Shown here in pieces: positions 32,882-41,889 of a DNA stretch of 49,709 bases. The translations under genes were made by a program, and so were the position numbers. The stretch spans positions 1-49,709 of the forward strand of contig SFDM01000019.1 of assembly GCA_004558205.1 (NCBI GenBank), in the 5' to 3' direction. Source of the DNA: Pyramidobacter piscolens (GTDB lineage Bacteria > Synergistota > Synergistia > Synergistales > Dethiosulfovibrionaceae). The notes beneath the pieces are model-generated. The model ran no database searches, was not told where the DNA came from, and was given only the letters and a program-made list of their open reading frames with translations. Position 1 is the first letter of the stretch. The number at the start of each line of letters is the position of its first letter.

Positions 32882-33640
32882 ATGCCGATGCAAAGAGTAG
32901 CTGTGGTCTCTGGCGGTGCCGATGGTATTGGCAAAGAAGTTTCTTTGGAACTGTATAAAGCTGGTTATGCAGTGGCGGCTTTTGATATTAACGAAGAAAA
33001 AATCAAGCAGATCAGCGAGGAAATCGGGGCCAATAATTTTGTTGCTTTGAAGTGCAACGCCATAGATGAAAATTCTGTGCAGGAATGTTTCTCAAAAATT
33101 ATGGAGCAGTTCGGCAGAATTGACGTGTTGGTGAATGTGGTCGGAGGTTCTCTGGCAGTTTCTCAGCCCGTGGATCAAATTGAAGCAAGCACTTGGGACA
33201 AAGTAGTCGCGTTGAACCTGCGAAGCCTGTTTTTGTGCACAAAAGAGGCTGTTAAGGTGATGCGCGGTCAGAAGTACGGCCGAATCATAAACTTCTCCTC
33301 TATGGCGGGACGCAGCCGCAGCGTTTTTGGCGGCGCTCCCTACGCAGCAGCCAAAGCCGGGGTCCTGGGTTTTACCCGTCAGTGTTCAAAGGATTTGGGG
33401 CCTTTGGGCATTACGATTAACGCTGTAGCTCCAGGCACGGTTCTGAGCGGTGATCGCATTAACGGTTTCTGGGCAAAAAAAAGCGAGAAAGATAAACAGA
33501 AATTTTTTGACGACAACCCCTCTGGGCGTCTGGGGGTTCCCAGAGACATCGCGCGTACCGTCCTGTTCTTATGCGACGAAGAGGCATCTTATATCAACGG
33601 CGCTGTCATCGATGTTAACGGCGGAATGTGGGTAGGTTAA
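32882..33640 (+). CDS. SDR-family NAD(P)-dependent oxidoreductase
   Basis: This 252-residue short-chain dehydrogenase has the cofactor motif VVSGGADGIGKEVSLEL, with the unusual SGG where TGG or TGA is common, and NVVGGS. Catalytic residues lie in INFSSMAGRSRS and YAAAKAG, and the C-terminus is INGAVIDVNGGMWVG. ATG 32882 is used; ATG 32888 is also possible. Base composition is clearly lower in GC than the preceding operon. It is followed 40 bases later by a TRAP permease, so it probably oxidises or reduces the imported compound. A 10-bp inverted repeat (TTCATAAAAA at 32819, TTTTTATGAA at 32849) lies upstream. Confidence 0.87.
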   Translation: MPMQRVAVVSGGADGIGKEVSLELYKAGYAVAAFDINEEKIKQISEEIGANNFVALKCNAIDENSVQECFSKIMEQFGRIDVLVNVVGGSLAVSQPVDQIEASTWDKVVALNLRSLFLCTKEAVKVMRGQKYGRIINFSSMAGRSRSVFGGAPYAAAKAGVLGFTRQCSKDLGPLGITINAVAPGTVLSGDRINGFWAKKSEKDKQKFFDDNPSGRLGVPRDIARTVLFLCDEEASYINGAVIDVNGGMWVG

Positions 33641-33680
33641 AGAGGTTGACATCAAAAAAATTACCAGAGGAGAGATACAA

Positions 33681-35552
33681 ATGGAGCAAGGGTTTGAAAA
33701 GGTTCGTCAAATGGTAATTATCTTCGTCAGCGTTGTTTTTATTGCGTTTCATCTATACACGGCTGCTTTTGGCCTACTGGACGGGTTAAGCCAACGCAAC
33801 ATCCATCTCACGATGGCGCTGATTTTAGCGTTATTGTTCAACCCTTGCAGGACGAAATATATCGGGCGTATTTATGACTTGGTTCTGATGGCGTTTGCAC
33901 TTTTGGCCGGGCATTATCTATTCATGGCCGCGCCTGATATGGCTTATCGGGCAGGCACGGTTTACTGGCAGGATAAAGCATGCTGCTTGATCTTGATGGC
34001 GCTGATCCTGATTAACGTGAAACGCGTCATGGGCTGGGCCATGCCTGTTATCGCGTTTGTGATGCTGGTGTACGTCTTTTATGGACAGTATCTTCCGCAG
34101 CCCTTTGGTCATTCGCCTTATTCGATGAAAAAAGTGACGTCCTTGCTGTATATGGGGACTGAAGGAATTTGGAGCTCGCCTATTGCGGCTTCGGCTTCGT
34201 TTATTCCCTTGTTCATTTTATTTGGCAGCCTGCTGGAGGCCTTTGGCGGTGGAAAGTTTTTTATGGATTTTTCCTCCGCCCTGTTTGGCAGATATCGCGG
34301 AGGCCCCGCTAAAATTGCCGTCATCTCAAGCGGCCTGATGGGAAGCATTTCGGGGTCTGCAGTCGCCAACGTGACGACGACGGGGGCCTTTACCATCCCG
34401 CTTATGAAGAAGATGGGATATGACAAGGACTTTGCTGGCGCTGTGGAAGCAACGGCTTCGACGGGGGGGCAGCTGGCGCCTCCCGTGATGGGGGCTGCCG
34501 CTTTCCTGATGTCCGAGATTCTGGCCGTTCCCTATGCCACTATAGTCAAGGCGGCAATTATTCCGGCGCTTCTGTATTATTGCGGCTGTTTTTTCGTCGT
34601 TGATCTTGAGGCTGCGCGCCTTGCCCTTCCGGTGATGAAAAAGGAAGAGCTGCCCGATATTAAGGGAACTTTAAAACGGGGCTGGTATCATATCGTTCCG
34701 CTTGTCATGTTGATTTATATGCTGGTTTTCGCTGGCACAAGCGCTCTGAAAGCTTCCTTGTGGGCGGTCTTTTCCACTCTGGTTATCGCGATTGCAGTTT
34801 CTGCCGTAAATAAAGAACTGGATTTCTGCGGGATTATTGAAAAGATGAAAGAAGCCGTCATTTCTGCGTCGAATTCATGCGTGACTGTTGCCATGGCTAC
34901 TGCCTGCGCGGGCGTTATCGTTGGGTCCTTTGCGGTGACTGGCCTTGGCACGAAATTGTCCATGCTCGTCATCACGATGGCAGGCGGCAAGCTGCTGGCC
35001 GTGCTGATCTTTACTGCCGTTGCCGCTATTATTCTGGGCATGGGGCTGCCGACGGTCGCGGCTTACAGTATTCTGGTAACTTTGGTCGTTTCCAGTCTCG
35101 TAAAAATGGGAGTAGAACCCCTTGCTGCTCATATGTTCATCTTCTACTTTGGTATCATTTCCAACGTAACGCCTCCTGTGGCTCTTGCCGCTTATGCGGC
35201 GGCGGGCCTTTCTGGCGGGTCTGTGATGAAAACCGGTATGAAAGCCACAAAATTGGCATTAGCTGGTTTCCTGATCCCTTTCTTGTTTATCTACGGTCCT
35301 GAAGTGCTGTTGATCGGCAGTGTGGGGGATATTTTGATTGTGAGCGTCACGGCGTTGATTGGCATCTATGCCTTGGCTGTAGCTTCAATAGGTTACTTTT
35401 TCACCAAATGCACAATGTGGGAAAGAGCGTTGTGCCTGGTTATCGGCATACTGTTAGTTGCGCCTCATGTAACGTTAAGCGTACTAGGCCTGGTAGGTAT
35501 TGTTTTCGTCGCGCTGTTCAACAGATGCAGGGCACGTCGGACTAGGGGATAA
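33681..35552 (+). CDS. TRAP transporter fused 4TM/12TM permease (TAXI type)
   Basis: This 623-residue membrane protein fuses the small DctQ-like and the large DctM-like permease subunits. The DctM core has GGGKFFMDFSSALFGRYRGGPAKIAVISSGLMGSISGSAVANVTTTGAFTIP, then TASTGGQLAPPVMGAAAFLM and MGLPTVAAYSILV. It works with the TAXI binding protein encoded next, driven by a Na+ or H+ gradient, to take up an organic acid or amino acid. A second, GC-richer paralogue is encoded at 42013-44154. Confidence 0.92.
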   Translation: MEQGFEKVRQMVIIFVSVVFIAFHLYTAAFGLLDGLSQRNIHLTMALILALLFNPCRTKYIGRIYDLVLMAFALLAGHYLFMAAPDMAYRAGTVYWQDKACCLILMALILINVKRVMGWAMPVIAFVMLVYVFYGQYLPQPFGHSPYSMKKVTSLLYMGTEGIWSSPIAASASFIPLFILFGSLLEAFGGGKFFMDFSSALFGRYRGGPAKIAVISSGLMGSISGSAVANVTTTGAFTIPLMKKMGYDKDFAGAVEATASTGGQLAPPVMGAAAFLMSEILAVPYATIVKAAIIPALLYYCGCFFVVDLEAARLALPVMKKEELPDIKGTLKRGWYHIVPLVMLIYMLVFAGTSALKASLWAVFSTLVIAIAVSAVNKELDFCGIIEKMKEAVISASNSCVTVAMATACAGVIVGSFAVTGLGTKLSMLVITMAGGKLLAVLIFTAVAAIILGMGLPTVAAYSILVTLVVSSLVKMGVEPLAAHMFIFYFGIISNVTPPVALAAYAAAGLSGGSVMKTGMKATKLALAGFLIPFLFIYGPEVLLIGSVGDILIVSVTALIGIYALAVASIGYFFTKCTMWERALCLVIGILLVAPHVTLSVLGLVGIVFVALFNRCRARRTRG

Positions 35553-35609
35553 TTTGTGCCGGTTGACTGGCATGGATATACCATAAAAACACAGGAGAGG
35601 TGTTGGAAA

Positions 35610-36608
35610 ATGAGGAAATCTTTTACGTTTTTATTTGCTGCAGTGTTTGTCTTTTGCATGACGGTTGCTTGTGCAGGGAACGCCAAGGCTGAGGAGCCTG
35701 TATCCGGTTTGTCCTATGTAGCGGTGGGAGCTGGGGCCACTGGCGGCAATTTCTACATGACGACGGCGACGTTCTGCCAAACCTTCAACGAGAAAGTTAA
35801 AGGGACAACCTGCAATGCTGAGACGACCTCCGGTTCTACAGAGAACAACAAGATGCTTATCGACGGCGACCTGCAGATGGCTATTAGTAATGTTGATATT
35901 GCTTATTGCGCATCTAAGGGTATTCGCGAGTACGCAAATGGAGAGTATTCTAAAGGGGGCGATATTACTGTAGTATTGCCTAGTGCTTGGACGAACTTAA
36001 TGAATATCATTGTTAGAACTGATTCTGGCATTAAGGATATTTCTCAACTTAAAGGAAAAGTTATTGCTTGTAACTCTGGTTCTCAGTTGACAGATTATAC
36101 ACCTATGTTGATGAAAATGTATGACATGAGTCAGGGAGATTATAGAATCCGTGCTGTGACAACTTCAGAAATGGCCGACGCGATCCGTGATAGGCATGTG
36201 GACGCCATCATCCAGTTTGGCGCAGCGCCAACGGCTGCTTTTGCCGATCTGGCTTCGACGACTCAAGTCACTTGGCTCTCAATTGACGAGGAGCATATGA
36301 AAAAAATTGTTGAAGGTTATCCTTACTTTGCCCCTTCTATTCTGTCTGCTGGTTCCTATGAAGGACAGGATAAGGATGTGGTTGTGTTGGGTAATATGCC
36401 TTTAATTGTTGCGCTTGCCAGTTTAGACGAGGGGTTTGTCTATCAATTCGTTAAGTGCATGGTTGAAAACCATGACGAAATGGTCAAGGCTTATGCGGGA
36501 TGCAGTAATTATACTCTTACATCGTTGGTCGACTACCATAAAAAAGGTGCCTTGCCCCTGCATTCCGGCGCTATCAAGTACCTTAAAGCCGTAGGTGCTA
36601 TTCAGTAG
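35610..36608 (+). CDS. TAXI-family TRAP transporter solute-binding protein
   Basis: This 332-residue periplasmic protein has a signal peptide (MRKSFTFLFAAVFVFCMTVA, cleavage likely after AKA). The TAXI fold follows: YVAVGAGATGGNFYMTTATFCQTFNE, ETTSGSTENNKMLIDGDLQMAISN and a typical VACNSGSQLTDY middle. The ATG at 35610 is preferred over an upstream in-frame ATG at 35556, since AGGAGAGG precedes it by 9 bases and the signal peptide starts there. It delivers substrate to the permease encoded just upstream. A bidirectional terminator follows. Confidence 0.9.
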   Translation: MRKSFTFLFAAVFVFCMTVACAGNAKAEEPVSGLSYVAVGAGATGGNFYMTTATFCQTFNEKVKGTTCNAETTSGSTENNKMLIDGDLQMAISNVDIAYCASKGIREYANGEYSKGGDITVVLPSAWTNLMNIIVRTDSGIKDISQLKGKVIACNSGSQLTDYTPMLMKMYDMSQGDYRIRAVTTSEMADAIRDRHVDAIIQFGAAPTAAFADLASTTQVTWLSIDEEHMKKIVEGYPYFAPSILSAGSYEGQDKDVVVLGNMPLIVALASLDEGFVYQFVKCMVENHDEMVKAYAGCSNYTLTSLVDYHKKGALPLHSGAIKYLKAVGAIQ

Positions 36609-36634
36609 ATATTGAAGGATAATATGGCATAAAA

Positions 36635-36681
36635 AAACAGAGGAGAACCTGCGTGAATTTCCGGCGGGGTCTCCTCTGTTT
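36635..36681. terminator. Bidirectional terminator between convergent TAXI and aminotransferase genes
   Basis: AAACAGAGGAGA (36635-36646) pairs perfectly with TCTCCTCTGTTT (36670-36681), with A-rich sequence on the left and T-rich on the right. Confidence 0.85.
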
Positions 36682-36796
36682 ATTGTTATGCACTTGACAT
36701 AAACGCAATCTAATACTTTTTCACGATTGACAGATCTAATAACATCTTTTTGAGATCAGACAGCCTCTGATTCCAAGGAGCCAGCTTAATCGGGAA

Positions 36797-37987
36797 TCAC
36801 CGCAGCTTGTTTAAAGCCGCTTCCATGCGGTCCATGCCGGTTCTCAGGTTTTGCATTGAGGTGGAGTAGGAAATACGCAGGTTGTGCGGAAAGAAAAACG
36901 CGGAACCAGGCACAACGGCTATGTGCGCCTCCTTCAGGAGATATTCCGCCAGATCGGAGGAATCTCGGATAGGGTGGTCCTGGAACGTGCAGCCGAAGAA
37001 CTCACTGACGTTGGGCATCAAGTAAAAGGCGCCGTCCGTCCCAACACAGTGGACGCAGCGGATGCTGTTCAGCCGTTCGAGCAGAAAATTTCGGCGAAGC
37101 TCAAACTCATGCCGCATGGTCTCCAGGCTGACTTGCGGACCGTGGAGGGCTTCGATGGCGGCATACTGGGCGATGGATGAGGTATTGGAAGTGACGTGTC
37201 CTTGATAGGCATTGATGCCCTTGATGATCTCTTTGGCTGCAGCAGCGTACCCTATGCGCCAGCCTGTCATGGCGTAGGCTTTTGAAAATCCGTTAATGAT
37301 CACGGTGCGCTCCTGGACCTGTGGGGAAATACTGGCGATGCAGAAATGGCGTTTGCCTGAATAGATCAGCTTTTCATATACTTCGTCGGAGATGACGTAA
37401 AAGTCATGGCGGCAAGCAAGGTCCGCCAGGGCGCGCAGGGACTGTTCTGAATAGACGGCGCCGGTGGGGTTGTTGGGGGTGTTGATGATAATGGCTTTCG
37501 TCTTTGGGGTAATGGCGGATTCCAGGGCGGGGATATCCAGAGCGAAGCCTTTGTCCTCCTGGCATGGGACGAGAACGGGGGTGCCGCCTGCCAGCTTAAT
37601 CATCTCCACATAGCTGACCCAGCATGGCGTGGGGAGCAGCACTTCATCGCCGTTGTCTATCAATGCCTGCACGGAGTTGAATAGGGGCTGTTTTGCGCCG
37701 GTGCCCACGGAGATCTGGTCTGAGGAATAACGGACGTCATTGTCGCGGAGCAACTTTTCGCAGATCGCCTCTCGCAGCGGAAGAATTCCGGAAACGGCGG
37801 TATATTTGGTGAAATTGTTGTCGATGGCGGCTTTGCCGGCAGTGGAAATGTTTTCCGGGGTGCCAAAATCCGGCTCGCCGACGCCGAAAGAGATAATATC
37901 GACGCCCTGACGCTGAAGCTCGGTCACCTGCCCGGCAAGGGCGACGGTGACAGATGGGGTGATGTTTTGGATTCGTTTAGACAGCAT
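36797..37987 (-). CDS. PLP-dependent aminotransferase, class I/II (aspartate aminotransferase-like)
   Basis: This 396-residue protein opens LSKRIQNITPSVTVALAGQVTELQRQGVDIISFGVGEPDF. Other motifs are NTPNNPTGAVY, VISDEVYEKLIY, and the PLP lysine Lys236 in GFSKAYAMTGWRIGYAAA, followed by the C-terminal RISYSTSMQNLRTGMDRM. It resembles the AspC/aromatic aminotransferase subgroup I-gamma. Leftward, it lies after the terminator of the GltS-type gene, so it has its own transcript. In this neighbourhood it likely works on the amino acid or oxo-acid moved by the adjacent transporters. Confidence 0.92.
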   Translation of the reverse strand: MLSKRIQNITPSVTVALAGQVTELQRQGVDIISFGVGEPDFGTPENISTAGKAAIDNNFTKYTAVSGILPLREAICEKLLRDNDVRYSSDQISVGTGAKQPLFNSVQALIDNGDEVLLPTPCWVSYVEMIKLAGGTPVLVPCQEDKGFALDIPALESAITPKTKAIIINTPNNPTGAVYSEQSLRALADLACRHDFYVISDEVYEKLIYSGKRHFCIASISPQVQERTVIINGFSKAYAMTGWRIGYAAAAKEIIKGINAYQGHVTSNTSSIAQYAAIEALHGPQVSLETMRHEFELRRNFLLERLNSIRCVHCVGTDGAFYLMPNVSEFFGCTFQDHPIRDSSDLAEYLLKEAHIAVVPGSAFFFPHNLRISYSTSMQNLRTGMDRMEAALNKLR

Positions 37988-38010
37988 GGAGCAAGTCTCC
38001 TTTTGTTTTC

Positions 38011-38046
38011 AAAAAACGCCGGCTGCAGTAACCATCTCAGCCGGCG
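38011..38046 (-). terminator. Terminator after the GltS-type symporter gene
   Basis: CGCCGGCTG (38017-38025) pairs with CAGCCGGCG (38038-38046). Read leftward it is followed by six T residues (A residues at 38011-38016). It separates gltS from the aminotransferase gene. Confidence 0.85.
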
Positions 38047-38058
38047 GCGGAATCTGTA

Positions 38059-39339
38059 TTATAAAAACTTCTCGAGCAGACTGATCACAAAAGCGTCCAG
38101 CGGGAGCTGGTACAGGTCCAGAGCGAAGGCGCCGGTGATGGAGCAGATCATCAGGGCCTTGGTGGAGGGGCCGTAGGTTTCGGCCAGAACTCCAATGTTG
38201 GCTACGGCGTTGGGGGTGGCTCCCAGGCCATGACCCATGAGGCCCCCACACATGACCGCTGCGTCGTAATCCCTGCCCATGGCACGGTACACCACAAAGT
38301 AGGCGAACAGGCCCAGAGTAATGGCCTGAAGGGACAGAATAAGGAGCATGGGCAGAGCCATGGAGGCCAGCTGTTCCAGCGCCATGGACATGATTGAAAT
38401 GGTCAGGAAGATGTTTAACACGGTGTCGCTGAAGTTGGCGACAAAGGTCCGGTCCAAACTGATCCAGTGGAATCTGTCGTTGAAATTCCGGAAGAGAGTG
38501 CCGAAGAGCATGGCGCCCACGGTGGAGGGGAAGGTGAAAAGGTGGTCCGTGATCCAGCCGCACAACATTGAACCGAACATGACTGACGCGAAGACTGCCA
38601 GAAGGATCTGGAAGGTGTTCAGGAGCGAGAATTCCTTGGGGTGAGCGGGCTCCTGCATTTCCAGCAGGGGCGACTTGTCTTCGTTTCTGTCGGCGCTGTT
38701 CTCCACGTCCAGAGCGGGAAGAGCCCCTACCGTTTCTGTGCTGGAGAGGCGGTCTCGATTAATTAATTTGCGGGCCAGAGGGCCTCCCAGCAAGGAGCCG
38801 GCGATCACGCCAAAGGTCGCGGAGGCCATGCCGACGGCGGTGCTGCCGGCAAAACCCATCCCCTCCAGCTGGCTGCCGAAGGCGGCGGCGCCGCCATGAC
38901 CGCCGACCTGGGTGGCGGCACCCATTAGCACGCCGTACATGGGATGAATTCCAGTGAGGTACGCGCCGCCCACTGCCAGAATGTTTTGCCAGGTGGCTAT
39001 AACTACGCCCAGCAGCAGGTATTTGATCAGGTCTTTGCCGCCTCTGCGCAGGATGCGCAAATCCGCGTCCAGGCCTACGGTGGCAAAAAAGGCGAGCATG
39101 AAGGGAGATTGGTATGAGGTATCCAAAACGATGCTGGCGACGCCGGCCTTTTTCAAGGCCAGAACCAGCAGCGCGAACAGCATGCCGCTCGCTACCGGCG
39201 TAGGAATGCAGTAACGCCGCAGAAATGAGATTCTGTTTTTCAGAAAGAATCCAAATAACATCAATAATGCCGCCAGTGCCAGAACGGCAATGCCGTTAAA
39301 GGAAATATTCAGAATGGTTCCATTGTGCGTAAACGACAT
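38059..39339 (-). CDS. gltS: GltS-type sodium/glutamate symporter
   Basis: This 426-residue polytopic membrane protein of the GltS family has IPTPVASGMLFALL, FFATVGLDADLRILRRGGK and the Gly-rich GAATQVGGHGGAAAFGSQLEGMGF in the N-terminal half. The inverted equivalent CGGLMGHGLGATPNAVANIG lies in the C-terminal half. A hydrophilic loop separates the halves near 205-240. Na+-coupled glutamate uptake is the family function; another acidic substrate is possible here. The start follows AGAGGAGAGAG. A 197-base structured gap separates it from the upstream aldolase gene. Confidence 0.9.
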   Translation of the reverse strand: MSFTHNGTILNISFNGIAVLALAALLMLFGFFLKNRISFLRRYCIPTPVASGMLFALLVLALKKAGVASIVLDTSYQSPFMLAFFATVGLDADLRILRRGGKDLIKYLLLGVVIATWQNILAVGGAYLTGIHPMYGVLMGAATQVGGHGGAAAFGSQLEGMGFAGSTAVGMASATFGVIAGSLLGGPLARKLINRDRLSSTETVGALPALDVENSADRNEDKSPLLEMQEPAHPKEFSLLNTFQILLAVFASVMFGSMLCGWITDHLFTFPSTVGAMLFGTLFRNFNDRFHWISLDRTFVANFSDTVLNIFLTISIMSMALEQLASMALPMLLILSLQAITLGLFAYFVVYRAMGRDYDAAVMCGGLMGHGLGATPNAVANIGVLAETYGPSTKALMICSITGAFALDLYQLPLDAFVISLLEKFL

Positions 39340-39376
39340 GAATCTCTCTCCTCTTTTCTTGTTTTATATTCATTTA

Positions 39377-39536
39377 CAATAAAACAGCTAAACTAATATC
39401 TAGGGCTGACCTGAAGAAAATCAGTTCCGCTTCGGGCAAAGTCGGACCTCATTTGGCGGTCCTGCTCAGTTTGCGGTTCCGGAGTTCTTCAGGCTGTCTT
39501 CTCAGTGATACTTGAGGGGACAGCGACTAAATAGTA
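39377..39536 (-). other. Structured intercistronic region between aldolase and gltS genes
   Basis: CCTGAAGAA (39410-39418) can pair with TTCTTCAGG (39485-39493), enclosing a further GGACC/GGTCC stem (39444-39448 with 39458-39462). No gene is visible. It could be an RNA processing or stability element, or a decayed repeat. Confidence 0.4.
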
Positions 39537-40451
39537 TTAGTTGCTTGTCTGCAGCAGATCGGAAAAATCCTTCAAGAATCTGTCAATAGATGCGTGATCC
39601 TCCCGAGTCAGGTGGTAGGAGGGGCGGCGGCAGTAACTGCAGCGGAAAATACCGCGCCGTACCATGATTTCCTTCTCTATTGCCAGCAGCGATTCCGGAG
39701 AAGCCATCCAAACCGAGGTGTATTTTTCCAGCCGGCGGTAGATATCCCAGGCGCGTTTTAGGTCTTTGGCTTCCAGGGCCCGGAAAATAGCGGAGTAGAC
39801 CTCGGTAAAGCCGCCGACGGTGATCACTCCCTGGACGCCCAGCTGGTACAGATCGATAATGTCCAGCCCGGCCCAGCCTGTCATGATCGGCATATCGGGT
39901 TTTAGCTTAAAGAATTGCTTCATGAACTCCACTGCGGGGCGGTATTCAATTTTGAAGGCGGCGTTAGGGTACTGCTCGGACATGGCTACCAGTTCTTCCG
40001 CCGGAAGGATCATCTTCGTGGCCAGAGGGGCGTATTGGATAAGCACGGGAATGCGCACCGCCTCTACGACGCTTTTCATGTGATGGCGGATCTCATCGAT
40101 GTGAGGGGCGTAATAAAAGGGAGGCATCAGCATCAGGGCGTCGACTCCAAGCTCTTCGTAGTGTCTGGCGCGCCTGACGGCAACTTCCGTGCTCCAATCA
40201 GTGACGGAGAGCACGCTGATGCAGGGGAGGTCTTTAAGAACGTTCAGTAGGATACCGGTCAGCTCTTCTTTCTCAGCGTCGGTAGTCTTATGGTATTCGC
40301 TGGTCATACCGTACATTACGATGCCGTCGGCTACCTGAGAAAGATTTTGAATCTGCTTTTCGTATTGCTCGTAATCCACATCGCCGTTTTCAAAAAATGG
40401 AGTAAAGGCAACAGCGAAAGAGCCTTTCAAGTCTTTAGTGGTGATAGACAT
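39537..40451 (-). CDS. DapA/NanA-family (class I Schiff-base) aldolase or synthase
   Basis: This 304-residue TIM-barrel protein of the dihydrodipicolinate synthase family has GSFAVAFTPFFENGDVDYE and VDGIVMYGMTSEYHKTTDAEKEEL, where canonical GTTGE is changed to GMTSE. Also visible are the conserved Tyr in VLIQYAP and the Schiff-base Lys167 in AAFKIEYRP. The altered phosphate/carboxylate-binding motif argues against DapA itself and for a catabolic lyase acting on a pyruvate-type adduct. It is divergent from a LysR gene, which probably controls it. The TAA stop is the first part of a structured intercistronic region. Confidence 0.85.
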   Translation of the reverse strand: MSITTKDLKGSFAVAFTPFFENGDVDYEQYEKQIQNLSQVADGIVMYGMTSEYHKTTDAEKEELTGILLNVLKDLPCISVLSVTDWSTEVAVRRARHYEELGVDALMLMPPFYYAPHIDEIRHHMKSVVEAVRIPVLIQYAPLATKMILPAEELVAMSEQYPNAAFKIEYRPAVEFMKQFFKLKPDMPIMTGWAGLDIIDLYQLGVQGVITVGGFTEVYSAIFRALEAKDLKRAWDIYRRLEKYTSVWMASPESLLAIEKEIMVRRGIFRCSYCRRPSYHLTREDHASIDRFLKDFSDLLQTSN

Positions 40452-40504
40452 TCATTTTTCTCCTTCCCTAGGTCCCTTTTCATATCGGGGCCTCTCTGTC
40501 CTTT

Positions 40505-40524
40505 CCAGCAAAGCGCTTTACTGG
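40505..40524. promoter_or_regulatory. Candidate operator palindrome between LysR and aldolase genes
   Basis: CCAGCAAAGCGCTTTACTGG is a 20-bp palindrome with a single mismatched pair. The AAAGCGCTTT centre resembles operators of LacI/GalR-type regulators (including CcpA-like sites) more than a LysR T-N11-A site. Confidence 0.5.
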
Positions 40525-40596
40525 AAGCATTAGGAAACACCTGTCGTAAACGCTCTTCTTTCTACGATGAAATGATACTAACATACAAAATTTTCA

Positions 40597-40625
40597 TTGA
40601 CAAATGCTGTATTTGAACGTTAAAT
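40597..40625 (+). promoter_or_regulatory. Promoter of the LysR-type regulator gene
   Basis: TTGACA (40597-40602) is followed after 17 bases by TTAAAT (40620-40625). Transcription would start near 40632, after the upstream ATG at 40626, which supports the TTG start at 40653. Confidence 0.6.
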
Positions 40626-40652
40626 ATGAATGTTAGGAATGAGGTGAGGCTT

Positions 40653-41597
40653 TTGGACGATAAGGATATCCGGATTTTCTGGGATCTGCAGCGTACCCGC
40701 AATATCACGGAGACTGCCGCGAACCTTTTCATGACCCAATCGGCCGTGACCAGGCGTATTCAAAGGCTTGAGAGGGAACTTGGAACCTCGCTGCTGGTGA
40801 GGAAACAGGGAAAGTTGGGCGTAGGGTTGACGGCCCAGGGGGAGCGTTTCGCCCTTCTGGTGGAACAGTGGATACGCCTGGACGATACCGCCAGAGACCT
40901 GAAGCAGGAGAAGCCTCGTATTCATCTAGTATTTGGCGGTATCGACAGCGTGACGTGCTATCTGCTTTCCGATTTCTTTGAGGAATATCTCAATCGGAAC
41001 GAGAATGTGGATATTGACTTGTATACCTATAACTCATGGGATGTCTATATCCAGCTGGAACAGGGCAACATCGACGTAGGGGTGGCCCATTTCAACCCGG
41101 TATCTCCGCAGGGGACGACCCTGCGTGCGCATCCGGAAATAGCGATGGAACACCTGATCTCCGAACCCTATGTGATCCTGCTGTCCAAAAATCAACAGCT
41201 GAAAATAGAGAACGGGCTGATTTGCGCAAAGGAACTGAATCCGGACCACGAGGTTTACGCCGAGTTCGATGCAGGCCTGCAATCATGGCATAAAAAGTTC
41301 TGGCCGGAGAAGAATCCTCGTATGTATGCGATGGGAAGCGTGTCGCTGATTATCCCTCAGCTGCTCAGCCGCCCCGGATCATGGTCAGTGGTTCCCGTTT
41401 CAGTGGCTAAAGAGTTGGCAAAACGCTACCCTCTGGAGTGGTATAAGCTCACTCAAAATATCCCCAATCGGAACTGTTGCATTGGAGTAAACCAAAATAT
41501 CAGTTTAGAAAAATCAGACGCCGTGAGCGCCTTCATGAAAGATCTTTACCTCTACCTGCGGCGGAATGCGGATAACTCTCCACTGTACGGCTCCTGA
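40653..41597 (+). CDS. LysR-family transcriptional regulator
   Basis: This 314-residue protein has an N-terminal winged helix (about 1-60; RNITETAANLFMTQSAVTRRIQRLERELGTSLLVRKQG) and a LysR effector-binding domain (about 85-300). The TTG at 40653 is preferred because GAGGTGA (40641-40647) lies 5 bases upstream and the likely promoter overlaps the alternative ATG at 40626. It is divergent from the aldolase-gltS genes and is their likely regulator, with the palindrome at 40505 in the shared promoter region. Confidence 0.87.
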   Translation: MDDKDIRIFWDLQRTRNITETAANLFMTQSAVTRRIQRLERELGTSLLVRKQGKLGVGLTAQGERFALLVEQWIRLDDTARDLKQEKPRIHLVFGGIDSVTCYLLSDFFEEYLNRNENVDIDLYTYNSWDVYIQLEQGNIDVGVAHFNPVSPQGTTLRAHPEIAMEHLISEPYVILLSKNQQLKIENGLICAKELNPDHEVYAEFDAGLQSWHKKFWPEKNPRMYAMGSVSLIIPQLLSRPGSWSVVPVSVAKELAKRYPLEWYKLTQNIPNRNCCIGVNQNISLEKSDAVSAFMKDLYLYLRRNADNSPLYGS

Positions 41598-41689
41598 TCA
41601 ATTTGCCGCAAATAGAGCGCCGGATTGAGCCGTTCTGCGGATAAGCGGGATTCAACGCGGAGCGCGTCAGGCGCTGGTTCAGGCGCTTA

Positions 41690-41729
41690 GATAAAAGGTT
41701 CGCGGTGAACCGCCGTGCCCCCTTTTTAT
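41690..41729 (+). terminator. Probable terminator after the LysR gene
   Basis: GATAAAAGG (41690-41698) can pair with CCTTTTTATC near 41720-41730 with one bulged T, enclosing a GGTTC/GAACC hairpin. Confidence 0.5.
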
Positions 41730-41889
41730 CGGTTGATTTAATATGGAGTATTGAAGCAGCCGGTAAAAAACGAAAAATCCACCTTTTTCCTTGAAAGTTA
41801 TTGAATTTCAAGCGTCAGTTCTTTCCTGTCAAGGCCTTGCCGGGTTATGGTAAAGCCTCTTTGTCGAAAAACTCTGTGAGTATGAAAAA

